Shown here one piece after another: positions 16,039 to 23,756 of a stretch of 64,000 nucleotides of DNA. The DNA lies in the NCBI GenBank assembly GCA_015233395.1, contig JADFXV010000005.1, positions 1 to 64,000 on the forward strand. Direction: 5' to 3'. This DNA comes from Desulfovibrionaceae bacterium. Lineage in GTDB: Bacteria > Desulfobacterota > Desulfovibrionia > Desulfovibrionales > Desulfovibrionaceae. The position numbers and the translations under genes are program-made. Positions within the stretch are counted from its first letter, which is position 1. Each line of letters begins with the position of its first letter. The notes beneath the pieces are model-generated. The model was not told where the DNA came from and made no database searches. It worked only from the letters and a program-made list of their open reading frames with translations.

Positions 16039-16491
16039 CTATTTCTCGCCCCTTTCCTCGTAGACCAGCGCCCAGTTGGGGCAGGCCTCGACGCAGGCCG
16101 GGATGTCGCGCCCGGCGCACAGGTCGCACTTGACGATCTTTTCCTTGATGGGATGGCGCCGGATCGAGCCGAAGGGACAGGCCATCAGGCACGACCAGCA
16201 GCCCACGCATTTTCCCTCGTCGTACTCGGTGCGGCCGGTCTCGCGGTTCTTGGTCAGCGCCCCGGAAATGCAGGCGGCCACGCAGGCCGGCTCCTCGCAG
16301 TGACGGCAGGACAAGGCCACGCAGGCCGGACCGGCGTGGACCACGGTCTTGCAGGGGGACAAGCCGAGGGCGTCCTTTTCCTGCTTGTAAGCGATGACCA
16401 CGTCGCGGCTTTTGGAGTGGGCGGTCAGACAGGCCACCTCGCACAGGTGGCAACCGATGCAGACTTCCTTGTTCGGATAAACCTTTTTCAT
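16039..16491 (-). CDS. Four-cluster ferredoxin-like electron transfer protein (HycB/CooF family)
   Basis: A 150-residue Fe-S protein with cysteine groups CIGCHLCEVACL (about residue 11), CRHCEEPACVAACI (about 56), CVGCWSCLMACP (about 87) and CDLCAGRDIPACVEAC (about 115). This is the four-[4Fe-4S] plan of DMSO reductase beta-subunit-like, HycB and CooF proteins. Its place between the FMN synthase subunit and the flavoprotein suggests that it is the electron wire of this glutamate synthase. Confidence 0.9.
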   Translation of the reverse strand: MKKVYPNKEVCIGCHLCEVACLTAHSKSRDVVIAYKQEKDALGLSPCKTVVHAGPACVALSCRHCEEPACVAACISGALTKNRETGRTEYDEGKCVGCWSCLMACPFGSIRRHPIKEKIVKCDLCAGRDIPACVEACPNWALVYEERGEK

Positions 16492-16575
16492 ACTGCTCCC
16501 GCGTCCGTTTCCGGACTTGCGTCAAATCGCGCCAAGGCGGCCTTGCCGCCGCCCGCCGCGTTTTCCTGCTTTGCC

Positions 16576-18108
16576 TTAGGCCCCGGCGTGCCTGACGCCC
16601 AGGATGTCGAGTTCGGTCTGAGACAATCCCACGGCCCGCAGCTTGTCGCGGTTGCCGCGCAGGCTCTCGATGGAATTAAGCCCCATGCCGCCGAGCATCT
16701 CCTCGATCTCGTGCGACCAGGCGCGGATCAGGTTGGCCATCTGCTTGGCCGCCTTGTCCGGATTCTGGCGCTTGGCGAGCGAGGGATCGTTGGTGGCGAT
16801 GCCCCAGGGACATTTGCCGGTGTAGCAGCGGGCGCACAAGGTGCAGCCCACGGCGAGCAGCGCGGCCGTGCCGATGTAGACCGCGTCCGCGCCGAGCGCG
16901 ATGGCCTTGACCACGTCGGCGCTGCAGCGGATGCCGCCGGCGGCGATGACCGAGGCCTGGCCCCGGATGCCTTCGTCGCGCAGGCGCTGGTCGACCGCGG
17001 CCAGGGCGAGTTCGATGGGAATGCCCACGTTGTCGCGGATCATGCCCGGGGCCGCGCCCGTGCCGCCGCGCATGCCGTCGATGGCCACGTAGTCCGCCCC
17101 GGCCCGCACGATCCCCGAGGCGATGGCGGCCACGTTGTGCACGGCGGCGATCTTCACGCCCACGGGCACGCGGTATTGCGAGGCTTCCTTGAGGGCGAAG
17201 ATGAGCTGGAGCAGGTCTTCGATGGAATAGATGTCGTGATGCGGCGCCGGGCTGATGGCGTCGGAGCCCAGCGGCACCATGCGCGTCTCGCTCACCTTGG
17301 CGTTGATCTTTTCGCCGGGCAGGTGGCCGCCGATGCCGGGCTTGGCGCCCTGGCCGACCTTGATCTCGATGCCGCCGCCGGCGTTTAAGTAGTCGCGGTG
17401 CACGCCGAAACGGCCCGAGGCCACCTGGACGATGGTGTTGGCCCCGTACTTGTAGAGCGAGGGATGCAGGCCGCCCTCGCCGGTGTTGTAGAAGATGCCG
17501 AGCTCCGTGGCCGCGCGGGCCATGGCGATATGCAGGTTGAAGTTGATCGAGCCGAAACTCATGGCCGAGAACATGATCGGGGATTTGAGCCGCAGTTGCG
17601 GACCGATTTTGGTGGCGAGCTTCGGACCGTCCGGGGTCTGCTCGAAGGCGAGCGCGTCCGGCTTGGCTCCGATGAAGGTGGTCAGCTCCATGGGCTCGCG
17701 CAAGGGGTCGATGGACGGGTTGGTGACCTGGGAGGCGTCGAGCAGCAGGCGGTCCCAGTAGACCGGGATGTTCACCGGACTGCCCATGCCGGTGAGCAGG
17801 ACGCCGCCGGTCTCGGCCTGTTTGTAGATGTATTTGATGAACTCCGGCCGCCAGCAGGCGTTGGCCTTGAAGTCCGAGGCCTTCTCCTGGATGAGCAGGG
17901 CGTCGGTCGGACACAGGGCTTCGCAGCGATGGCAGCCGATGCACTTGGAATTGTCGTGGACCACGCACTTGCGGTTCTCGTCGAAGGTGTGGACCCCATA
18001 GGAGCACTGGCGCACGCAGACCTGGCAATTGATGCAGGCGTCCTTGTCCCGCACGACCTGGAAGTCGTGGTATTTTTTGCCGATAGGGGTGAAGGCCAAG
18101 TGAATCAC
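16576..18108 (-). CDS. Glutamate synthase FMN-binding subunit with N-terminal ferredoxin domain
   Basis: A 510-residue synthase subunit. Residues about 20-60 hold two [4Fe-4S] motifs (CINCQVCVRQC and CIGCHRCEALC). The rest is the FMN barrel of GltB, with SPIMFSAMSFGSINFNLHIA, GQGAKPGIGGHLPGEKI and the 3Fe-4S-type cysteines in CTLCARCYTGKCPWGI. It makes glutamate from 2-oxoglutarate and ammonia delivered by the glutaminase subunit. It is the first gene of the operon. The GTG at 18108 is possible, but GAGGTGA lies five bases before a TTG at 18099, which may be the true start. Confidence 0.92.
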   Translation of the reverse strand: MIHLAFTPIGKKYHDFQVVRDKDACINCQVCVRQCSYGVHTFDENRKCVVHDNSKCIGCHRCEALCPTDALLIQEKASDFKANACWRPEFIKYIYKQAETGGVLLTGMGSPVNIPVYWDRLLLDASQVTNPSIDPLREPMELTTFIGAKPDALAFEQTPDGPKLATKIGPQLRLKSPIMFSAMSFGSINFNLHIAMARAATELGIFYNTGEGGLHPSLYKYGANTIVQVASGRFGVHRDYLNAGGGIEIKVGQGAKPGIGGHLPGEKINAKVSETRMVPLGSDAISPAPHHDIYSIEDLLQLIFALKEASQYRVPVGVKIAAVHNVAAIASGIVRAGADYVAIDGMRGGTGAAPGMIRDNVGIPIELALAAVDQRLRDEGIRGQASVIAAGGIRCSADVVKAIALGADAVYIGTAALLAVGCTLCARCYTGKCPWGIATNDPSLAKRQNPDKAAKQMANLIRAWSHEIEEMLGGMGLNSIESLRGNRDKLRAVGLSQTELDILGVRHAGA

Positions 18109-18240
18109 CTCGATGTTGGGAATTTGCGGGGATCGTCCCCCGAAACGCCGTTAATGAACAACTCCGGTTTCTTCGCCGCGCGGCCGCGGCCGGCCGATTC
18201 CCAGGGACCGTCCGGCGCGCGACGCCTTTCCCGCTTCGGG

Positions 18241-18273
18241 AAAAAAAAGTGAAACCGCTTCTGGCGGCTTCAC
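18241..18273 (-). terminator. Intrinsic terminator in the glutamate synthase leader (possible attenuator)
   Basis: On the minus strand the leader contains GTGAAGCCGC-CAGAA-GCGGTTTCAC followed directly by eight T. It lies between the promoter at 18354-18383 and the first operon gene at 18108, so it would stop transcription before the operon unless countered. No known riboswitch consensus or obvious leader peptide was recognised in the roughly 70 bases before it. Confidence 0.75.
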
Positions 18274-18353
18274 CTCGAATACTTGGGTTCAGGGCGCGCT
18301 GCTCCGGACGCCGAAAACGAAAGTTCCTCAAAACGCCAGCTGAAAAGTGCGGA

Positions 18354-18383
18354 ATTCTAAACAGAAACTTTGAGCCGTGTCAA
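18354..18383 (-). promoter_or_regulatory. Sigma70-type promoter of the glutamate synthase operon
   Basis: Minus-strand TTGACA (18383-18378), an 18-base spacer and TAGAAT (18359-18354). Transcription would start near 18346, giving a leader of about 240 bases before the first gene, with the terminator hairpin midway. Confidence 0.72.
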
Positions 18384-18483
18384 CCGGCGATGCAGAGCGA
18401 AACAGGAGGAAACGGCCGGCGAAATCCCGGACGGCGCCCGCCGTGACGGAACGCCTCACGTCCCGGCGCGGGCGAAGGCCGGG

Positions 18484-18723
18484 TCAGGAAACGGTTATCG
18501 TGACGCGCAATCCGGCCTTTTCCAAGCTCGTCTTGAGACGGCAAAGGGCCTCGCTTTCTTCCCGCGGCAACTGCAGCGAACCGGCCAGGGCCACATCCCG
18601 CAGCGCCAGGGCCAGGGCCTCGGGATCGCCGTCCTCCAAAACAGCGTTGATATATTGCGCCGCCTCGACGGGGCTGCGAAGGTCTTTAATCAAGTCCGCG
18701 CGGTAATCTCGAGTCAGGCTCAT
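18484..18723 (-). CDS. HigA-like addiction module antidote protein, shortened C-terminus
   Basis: A 79-residue protein starting MSLTRDYRADLIKDLRSPVE. The segment EAAQYINAVLEDGDPEALALALRDVALAG matches the N-terminal half of the probable addiction module antidote family. In that family a helix-turn-helix with an SRESLYRALS-like stretch normally follows; here that part is replaced by SLQLPREESEALCRLKTSLE and the protein ends early. It may have lost DNA binding and so autoregulation. Its ATG lies inside the 3' end of the toxin gene (38-base overlap). Confidence 0.72.
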   Translation of the reverse strand: MSLTRDYRADLIKDLRSPVEAAQYINAVLEDGDPEALALALRDVALAGSLQLPREESEALCRLKTSLEKAGLRVTITVS

Positions 18724-19045
18724 TTTTTCGCTCCAGGTAATCCGCCCAATATTCCCGGGCCGTTTCCACATCTCTTTCTTGTTCCGACTTATCCCCGCCG
18801 CACAGCAAAACGATGCTTTCGGCGCCGCCTTGGCCGAAATAAACCCTATACCCCGGGCCGAAGTCAACGCGCATCTCGTAAATTCCACCGCCGAGCGCCT
18901 TGCTGTCCCCGATATTCCCGGCGCGCGCCCGGGCCAGCCTGGCCCGGATTTTCGCCCGGGCCTTGACGTCGCGCAAGGCGAGCAACCACTCCCGGAAAGG
19001 ACCGCGGCCGCCGGTCTTTAGATATTGCGAGACTATTTTCTCCAT
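18686..19045 (-). CDS. RelE/HigB-type toxin
   Basis: A 119-residue toxin of the RelE/ParE superfamily, HigB-like branch. It contains FREWLLALRDVKARAKIRAR, LARARAGNIGDSKALGGGIY, the strand EMRVDFGPGYRVYFGQ and the family motif LLCGGDKSEQERDVETA. Such toxins cleave mRNA on the ribosome. The toxin-first order with an overlapping antidote gene is typical. I chose the ATG at 19045 (MEKIVSQYLKTGGR); an in-frame GTG lies four codons upstream. The pair sits between trxC and the glutamate synthase promoter. Confidence 0.87.
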   Translation of the reverse strand: MEKIVSQYLKTGGRGPFREWLLALRDVKARAKIRARLARARAGNIGDSKALGGGIYEMRVDFGPGYRVYFGQGGAESIVLLCGGDKSEQERDVETAREYWADYLERKNEPDSRLPRGLD

Positions 19046-19121
19046 ACCCGGCGTCACGAACTCCCGATTTTTGACCGCGCCGGCGCCGAAAAAATCCGGA
19101 TCATCCCCGCGCCGCCAGGCC

Positions 19122-19556
19122 TCACGCCCCGGCGCGGGCGAAGGCCACGATCCGCTGCGCGTCCACCGCTCCGGCCTGGCGCCTGACTTCGCGGCCGCCG
19201 GAAAAGAGCATCAGCGTCGGGATCGAGGAGACGCCGTAGCGCGCCCCGAGCGCCTGTTCGGCCTGGGTGTCGACCTTGGCCGCGATCACCCCGGGCGCGA
19301 GCATGGCCGCCGCCTGCTCGAACGCGGGAGCCATCATCTTGCACGGACCGCACCACGGCGCCCAAAAATCGACCAGCACCGGCAGGTCCGAGCGTTCGAT
19401 AAACCGCGCAAAGCCCGCGCCGGTCAGGTTGACGGGTTTGCCCGGGATCAGCCCGGCCTTGCATTTGCCGCACACCGGCCCGGAGGAAAGCTTGCCCGCG
19501 TCGATGCGGTTGACGGCCAGACAGCTCGGGCACACGGCGTGAAGGGAGGTGTTCAT
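19122..19556 (-). CDS. trxC: Thioredoxin 2 (zinc-ribbon thioredoxin)
   Basis: A 144-residue cytoplasmic thioredoxin with an N-terminal zinc ribbon (CPSC at 9-12 and CGKC near 30), then a thioredoxin fold with the active site DFWAPWCGPCKMMAPAFE and the cis-proline loop VSSIPTLMLF. This is the TrxC/thioredoxin-2 layout, with zinc control of redox state. It reduces protein disulfides and helps against oxidative stress. It appears to be transcribed alone; two hairpin repeats lie upstream. Confidence 0.93.
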   Translation of the reverse strand: MNTSLHAVCPSCLAVNRIDAGKLSSGPVCGKCKAGLIPGKPVNLTGAGFARFIERSDLPVLVDFWAPWCGPCKMMAPAFEQAAAMLAPGVIAAKVDTQAEQALGARYGVSSIPTLMLFSGGREVRRQAGAVDAQRIVAFARAGA

Positions 19557-19640
19557 GGGTTGCTCCGTTTGCGTCGGTTCGCGCGATAACCCTTTGTGCG
19601 GCGTTTGAAAGAAAAAACCAAAACCACTTTTTTCTTTCCG

Positions 19641-19672
19641 AGGGGCCTGCGGCCCCTGGACCCCGCTTTAGC
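19641..19672 (+). repeat. V-family GC hairpin, copy 1
   Basis: AGGGGCC-TGC-GGCCCCT followed by GGACCCCGCTTTA. A close relative lies at 30379. It sits in the trxC to queF gap; nothing gene-like is seen there. Confidence 0.6.
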
Positions 19673-19730
19673 AAAGATTCAAGCGCGATTCGTGAATCGC
19701 CCTTCTACTGCTTTTGGCGCCCTGCCAAAG

Positions 19731-19763
19731 GTTTCCAAAGGGGCCTCGCCCCTTTGGCCGCCG
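19731..19763 (+). repeat. U-family hairpin, copy 1
   Basis: TTTCCAAAGGGGC-CTC-GCCCCTTTGG, near the 3' end of queF (minus strand), so a candidate terminator for it. A related hairpin with the same TTCCAAAGGG core lies at 46857. Confidence 0.6.
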
Positions 19764-19775
19764 GAGGCGTTCTTT

Positions 19776-20246
19776 TCACCGGCTCCCCGCCGGTCCGCCA
19801 CGGTCCGCGCGCCGCGAGGCTTCCACGGTGATGCGCACGCCGCCGCGCGCGGCGAATTCTCCGGTCACGGTCATTTCCACCGGTTCGCAGGCGGCCCAGA
19901 GGTCGTCGAGGATGCGGTTGGTCAGGGTTTCCATGAAGGCCGGTTCGCTGCGGTAGCTGAAGAGATAAATTTTGAGCGACTTGGATTCGAGGCAGGTTTT
20001 TCCCGGCGCGTAGCGCACCCGGATAACCCCGAAGTCCGGCTGGCCGGTGATCGGGCACAGGCTGGTGAATTCGGCGGTCTCGAAGGTGACCGTGTAGGCG
20101 CGCCCGGGGTGCGCGTTGGGAAAGGTCTCCAGGATGGAGGAGTCGGCGCGCTGCGGGTAGGCCGTTCCGGACTTGCCAAGCAGGGTCAGGCCGGTCGCGT
20201 CGTCTTTGGGAGCGGCCGCAGCCTGGTTTTTGGGCGTGGTCGCCAT
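19776..20246 (-). CDS. queF: NADPH-dependent 7-cyano-7-deazaguanine reductase QueF
   Basis: A 156-residue enzyme of the short (unimodular) QueF class, which reduces preQ0 to preQ1 in queuosine synthesis. The catalytic Cys is in FTSLCPITGQPDF, and the QueF signature is CLESKSLKIYLFSYR. It is divergent from queD-queE-queC, which make preQ0, so all steps to preQ1 are clustered here apart from GTP cyclohydrolase. The Ala-rich first 20 residues are not part of the conserved fold. Confidence 0.95.
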   Translation of the reverse strand: MATTPKNQAAAAPKDDATGLTLLGKSGTAYPQRADSSILETFPNAHPGRAYTVTFETAEFTSLCPITGQPDFGVIRVRYAPGKTCLESKSLKIYLFSYRSEPAFMETLTNRILDDLWAACEPVEMTVTGEFAARGGVRITVEASRRADRGGPAGSR

Positions 20247-20395
20247 GGGCTTGCTCTCCCCTCGTTGTTCCCGATATTTTCGGCGCGGCGTTGACAGGGC
20301 CGGTCCCCGGCCGCTATTTCACTCCCGGTCGCGCGAATGTGCCTCTTTGTTCGCGCCCGCGCAAGAGGCGCGTAGCCTAATATAACAATGATAAA

Positions 20396-20451
20396 CGTTT
20401 TTTGAAGGGGGACCGGGGGAAACTTTTTTACAAAAAAGTTTCTCCCGGTCT
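20396..20451 (-). repeat. R-family hairpin repeat, copy 5
   Basis: GACCGGGGGAAACTTTTTT and its near-complement, tail read on the minus strand (CCCCCTTCAAAAAACG). It lies between a TATAAC at 20381 and the queD start at 20470, inside a divergent promoter region, so it would be in the queD leader rather than at a gene end. Confidence 0.8.
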
Positions 20452-20469
20452 TCTCCCCAAGGGAGCATC

Positions 20470-20877
20470 ATGGCCGGAGTTTTTGAGATCACCGTGACCG
20501 GCGGCTTTTGCGCCGCGCACCGGCTGCCCGGCCACGCCGGGGCCTGCGCGCGCGTGCACGGCCACAATTTCGCGGTCACGGCCCGGCTGAGCGCGCCCGA
20601 TACCGGCGAACCCGACCGGTCCGGCATGGTCATGGATTTTCTGGACATCAAGGCGATTTTGGATTCGGTTCTAGGCGAACTCGACCACAAGGATTTGAAC
20701 GCCCTGCCCGCGTTCCAAAACGCCCCGCCCACGGCCGAGCTTTTGGCCAGGCACATTTTCGGCCGGATCAAGACCGCGCTGGCGGCCACGACCGCCGCGG
20801 CGCCCGCGCCCGTCCGGCTGGCGCGCGTTACGGTGCGCGAGACCAAGGATTTCGCCGCCGGGTACAGCGAGGACTAG
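20470..20877 (+). CDS. queD: 6-carboxy-tetrahydropterin synthase QueD
   Basis: A 135-residue enzyme of the 6-pyruvoyl-tetrahydropterin synthase family, which makes 6-carboxy-tetrahydropterin from dihydroneopterin triphosphate in preQ0 synthesis. Zinc-binding histidines are His17, His30 and His32 (CAAHRL; RVHGHNF), and the catalytic Cys26 is in GACARVHGH. MDFLDIKAIL and LDHKDLNAL are further family motifs. The stop TAG is followed at once by the queE ATG. The ATG at 20470 follows AAGGGAGC. Confidence 0.94.
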   Translation: MAGVFEITVTGGFCAAHRLPGHAGACARVHGHNFAVTARLSAPDTGEPDRSGMVMDFLDIKAILDSVLGELDHKDLNALPAFQNAPPTAELLARHIFGRIKTALAATTAAAPAPVRLARVTVRETKDFAAGYSED

Positions 20878-21516
20878 ATGGCCCTGCTCGTCAGCGAAAT
20901 CTTCCATAGCATCCAGGGAGAATCCTCTTACGCCGGCTATCCCTGCGCCTTTGTCCGGCTCTCGGGCTGCAACCTGCGCTGTTCTTACTGCGACGCCAAG
21001 TATTCCTACACCGGCGGCAAGGAGATGGCGCCGGCGCAAGTGCTTGCGGCGCTGACCGATTTTGGCTGCCCGCTTGTGGAAGTTACCGGCGGCGAACCGC
21101 TGCTCCAGGCCGAAACCCCGCGCCTGATCGAGGATCTCGTCGGTCTCGGGCTGACCGTGCTGGTGGAGACCAACGGCTCCCAGGACATCGGCCCGCTCAG
21201 CCCCGGCTGCATCGCCATCGTGGATTTCAAATGCCCGGGCAGCGGCTGCGCCGAGGCCAACGACCTGGACAACTTCGGCCGGCTGCGGCCCCGCGACGAA
21301 CTGAAATTCGTCCTCGGCGGCCGCGCGGACTACGATTTCGCGGGAGATCTGCTCGCCGCCCACCCCCAACCCGGCCGGACCGTGCATTTCCAGCCGGTCT
21401 TCGGCGTTTTGCATCCCAAAACCCTGGCCGCCTGGATTCTCAAAGACCGCCTGCCGGTGCGCCTTTCCCTGCAACTGCACAAATATATCTGGCATCCCAA
21501 GGCCAAGGGGGTGTAG
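20878..21516 (+). CDS. queE: 7-carboxy-7-deazaguanine synthase QueE (radical SAM)
   Basis: A 212-residue radical SAM enzyme that contracts the pterin ring to 7-carboxy-7-deazaguanine. The cluster motif is CNLRCSYC (CxxxCxxC) near residue 31, after [20 protein letters not shown]. The SAM-binding glycine motif is VTGGEPLLQ. Its ATG abuts the queD stop, and queC begins two bases after its stop, so the three genes form a tight operon. Confidence 0.95.
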   Translation: MALLVSEIFHSIQGESSYAGYPCAFVRLSGCNLRCSYCDAKYSYTGGKEMAPAQVLAALTDFGCPLVEVTGGEPLLQAETPRLIEDLVGLGLTVLVETNGSQDIGPLSPGCIAIVDFKCPGSGCAEANDLDNFGRLRPRDELKFVLGGRADYDFAGDLLAAHPQPGRTVHFQPVFGVLHPKTLAAWILKDRLPVRLSLQLHKYIWHPKAKGV

Positions 21517-21518
21517 CC

Positions 21519-22223
21519 GTGGCCGCGCCGGACAAATCCTGCGTCTGCCTGCTTTCGGGCGGACTCGACTCCACCACCTGCCTGGCCATGGCCGCAGCCC
21601 GTGGCTTTGCCGTCCACGCCCTGTCCTTTGACTACCATCAGCGCCACAAGATCGAATTGGAAGCGGCCGCGAACGTGGCCCGCGCCCTCGGCGCGGCCTC
21701 GCACCTGATCCTGCCGCTGCCGCTTGGCGATATCGGCGGCTCGGCCCTGACCGGCGCCACCGCCGTGCCCAAGGACCGGGGCGAGGAGCAGATGGCGGGC
21801 GCCATTCCGGTCACCTACGTGCCGGCGCGCAACACCGTGTTTTTGGCCTTCGCCCTGGCCTACGCCGAGACGCTGGCCACGGGCGACATCTTCATCGGCG
21901 TCAACGCCCTGGACTACTCCGGCTATCCGGATTGCCGGCCGGAATTTATCGCCGCCTTCGAAGCCATGGCCAACCTGGCCACCAAACAGGGCGTGGAAGG
22001 CGCCATCCGCACCGTCATCCACACCCCGCTCATCCGCATGACCAAGGCCGAGATCGTCCGCGCCGGAACCGCCCTCGGCGTGGACTACGGCCAGACCTTT
22101 TCCTGCTACGACCCCGCGCCCGGCGGCCTGGCCTGCGGCCGCTGCGACTCCTGCCTGCTGCGCAAAAAAGGCTTCGTGCAGGCGGGCCTGACCGATCCGG
22201 CGCGCTATTTCGTGGAAGAGTAA
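21519..22223 (+). CDS. queC: 7-cyano-7-deazaguanine synthase QueC
   Basis: A 234-residue ATP-dependent enzyme that turns the carboxyl group into the nitrile of preQ0. It has the PP-loop [14 protein letters not shown] and the C-terminal zinc cysteines in [37 protein letters not shown] and [15 protein letters not shown] are family motifs. The start is GTG two bases after the queE stop; upstream in-frame sequence belongs to queE in another frame. It is the last gene of queD-E-C. Confidence 0.95.
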   Translation: MAAPDKSCVCLLSGGLDSTTCLAMAAARGFAVHALSFDYHQRHKIELEAAANVARALGAASHLILPLPLGDIGGSALTGATAVPKDRGEEQMAGAIPVTYVPARNTVFLAFALAYAETLATGDIFIGVNALDYSGYPDCRPEFIAAFEAMANLATKQGVEGAIRTVIHTPLIRMTKAEIVRAGTALGVDYGQTFSCYDPAPGGLACGRCDSCLLRKKGFVQAGLTDPARYFVEE

Positions 22224-22289
22224 GAGAGAACCGCAAGCCCGCCCCGGGGACAGCGCCTTGTCCGGGCCGCCTGGCCGGGACGGCGGCCG

Positions 22290-23471
22290 CTACAAGCCGA
22301 GCTTTTCGATCATGCCTTGCAGCGCCGCCTTGGCCGGCGCTCCCGCCTCCAGGGACTTGGCCCCGGCCGGGCAATCGGAAGCAGGCGGCTTGGGCGCGCC
22401 GCCGAACCAGCGGGCCGCCAGGGCGTCGGCCAAAAAGTCGCCGATGACCTGATTGCCCTGAACGTTCCAGTGGGTGTCGGTCCCATAGTACAAATCCTCG
22501 CCCTTGCCCGCATGCAAGGCCAGACAGGGATCCGGGTCGATGATTTCTCCGGCCACGCCGTGGCGGCCGGCGAGCGTCTTGACGATATGAAACGGCAGGG
22601 CCGGGTCGAGGGCCTCCGGTTCAACGCCCATGCGCGCGGTCATTTCCCGCAGAAGCTGTTCGTTGTAGTAGGTATGCGGCGGGCTGGCCATGACCGCGAC
22701 CTTGATCCCGGAGTCCTCCAATTGCTTGATGAACTCCATGAAGTGTCCGGCCCAGGTGAGGCCGTTGACGAACTTAGGCAGCTTTTCGGGGTTAAATATC
22801 AGGCCGAAACCGGCCATGAGCGAGACGTATTGATCCCAGGGCACTTGGAAGGTCTGCCGGTAATATTCGTTGGCGGGCTTCGCGTGGCTTGAGGCCTTTA
22901 TTTTCCCGTAAATGTAATCCAGAAAGCGCAAGGGGTACCTGTGCGGCAGAGTGACGCCGACGCCGGATCTGAACGTATCCAACTGGACCAGTTTCGGGTC
23001 GTAGGGCGTTTTCTCGACGTCGCTGAAGTCGTTTTCAAGGCAGATATTGAAGACGACCGCGTCAAAGCGCAGAAGTTTGCTCCAGAACACGTAGTTCGCC
23101 ATGTATTCGGGAAACGAGACGCCCAGGACGCCAAGGTTGACCACCCGGACGCGCTTGCCCGTTCCCAAGCGGTTCAAATCCCTCTCCAGCACGGCGCTGA
23201 AGGTGTACTGGGGCTTGGTGACGGCGGCCGTGAAGGAATCGCCGATGCTTAAAATGCGGAACTCGCCAGGCTCCTCGTCGCGAGCCAGGGCAGGCCCATG
23301 GTCGTTGAAGTCGTAGCTTGGCAGGTCAAAGACCGGCGCGTTTTTGTCCACGTCCGTGATGCAGTCGATTCTTTCGTAAATCCGAAAAATAATGTCGGCC
23401 GCGGTCAGGGCCAGGACGACCGAAGCCAGGACGACGGCCGAGGCGATGAGCGGCTTGCGGTGTTTCTTCAT
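22290..23471 (-). CDS. SGNH/GDSL-type membrane-anchored protein, AlgX/AlgJ-like
   Basis: A 393-residue protein with an N-terminal membrane anchor (PLIASAVVLASVVLALTAADIIF) and an SGNH fold. The block I motif is ILSIGDSFTAAV, and the block V Asp and His are in GTDTHWNVQGNQVI. This resembles AlgX/AlgJ and related proteins that acetylate or de-acetylate polysaccharides, but no polysaccharide genes are near, so the substrate is unknown. An in-frame start at 23588 would add 39 residues of low conservation; I prefer the ATG at 23471 because the anchor follows it directly. Confidence 0.75.
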   Translation of the reverse strand: MKKHRKPLIASAVVLASVVLALTAADIIFRIYERIDCITDVDKNAPVFDLPSYDFNDHGPALARDEEPGEFRILSIGDSFTAAVTKPQYTFSAVLERDLNRLGTGKRVRVVNLGVLGVSFPEYMANYVFWSKLLRFDAVVFNICLENDFSDVEKTPYDPKLVQLDTFRSGVGVTLPHRYPLRFLDYIYGKIKASSHAKPANEYYRQTFQVPWDQYVSLMAGFGLIFNPEKLPKFVNGLTWAGHFMEFIKQLEDSGIKVAVMASPPHTYYNEQLLREMTARMGVEPEALDPALPFHIVKTLAGRHGVAGEIIDPDPCLALHAGKGEDLYYGTDTHWNVQGNQVIGDFLADALAARWFGGAPKPPASDCPAGAKSLEAGAPAKAALQGMIEKLGL

Positions 23472-23756
23472 GGCGGTCGCGATCCAGTCCAAAAGGGGTA
23501 GCGTTGCGTTTGCGATCGTCCGGCGCGACGCAGGCAGCGAATGCGTCCGGGCTTCGCGTGTCGCGGCGTCCAAGGCCGCCGACTTCATAGACGCCGGGAG
23601 GCGTCCAGGTCAAGCCCGTCCGGGACGGAGCGAAAACGCCGCCGCGTCCCGCGCCAATTGGGCCAATTGGGCCCGAAAATTTCCCCTCCCCCCTTGGCCC
23701 GGCCGCCGGAAAATGGTACCGGTGAGTCGCGCCCGCCGGGCGTCCGGAGGAAATCG

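Noticed and set aside
13499-16063. Plus-strand open frame of 854 codons across the glutamate synthase operon
   Set aside because: It is antisense to four well-supported genes, is rich in Gly, His, Asp and Ala with no family motif, and arises from high GC content.
18109-18346. Known glutamine riboswitch in the glutamate synthase leader
   Set aside because: The conserved core bases of the glnA RNA and downstream-peptide motifs were not found; only the terminator hairpin is supported.
20247-20469. preQ1 riboswitch before queD
   Set aside because: A stem and an R hairpin are present, but I could not match the conserved preQ1 aptamer sequence.
23590-23756. Manganese (yybP-ykoY) riboswitch before the Nramp gene
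   Set aside because: No conserved loop sequences were seen in the short upstream region.
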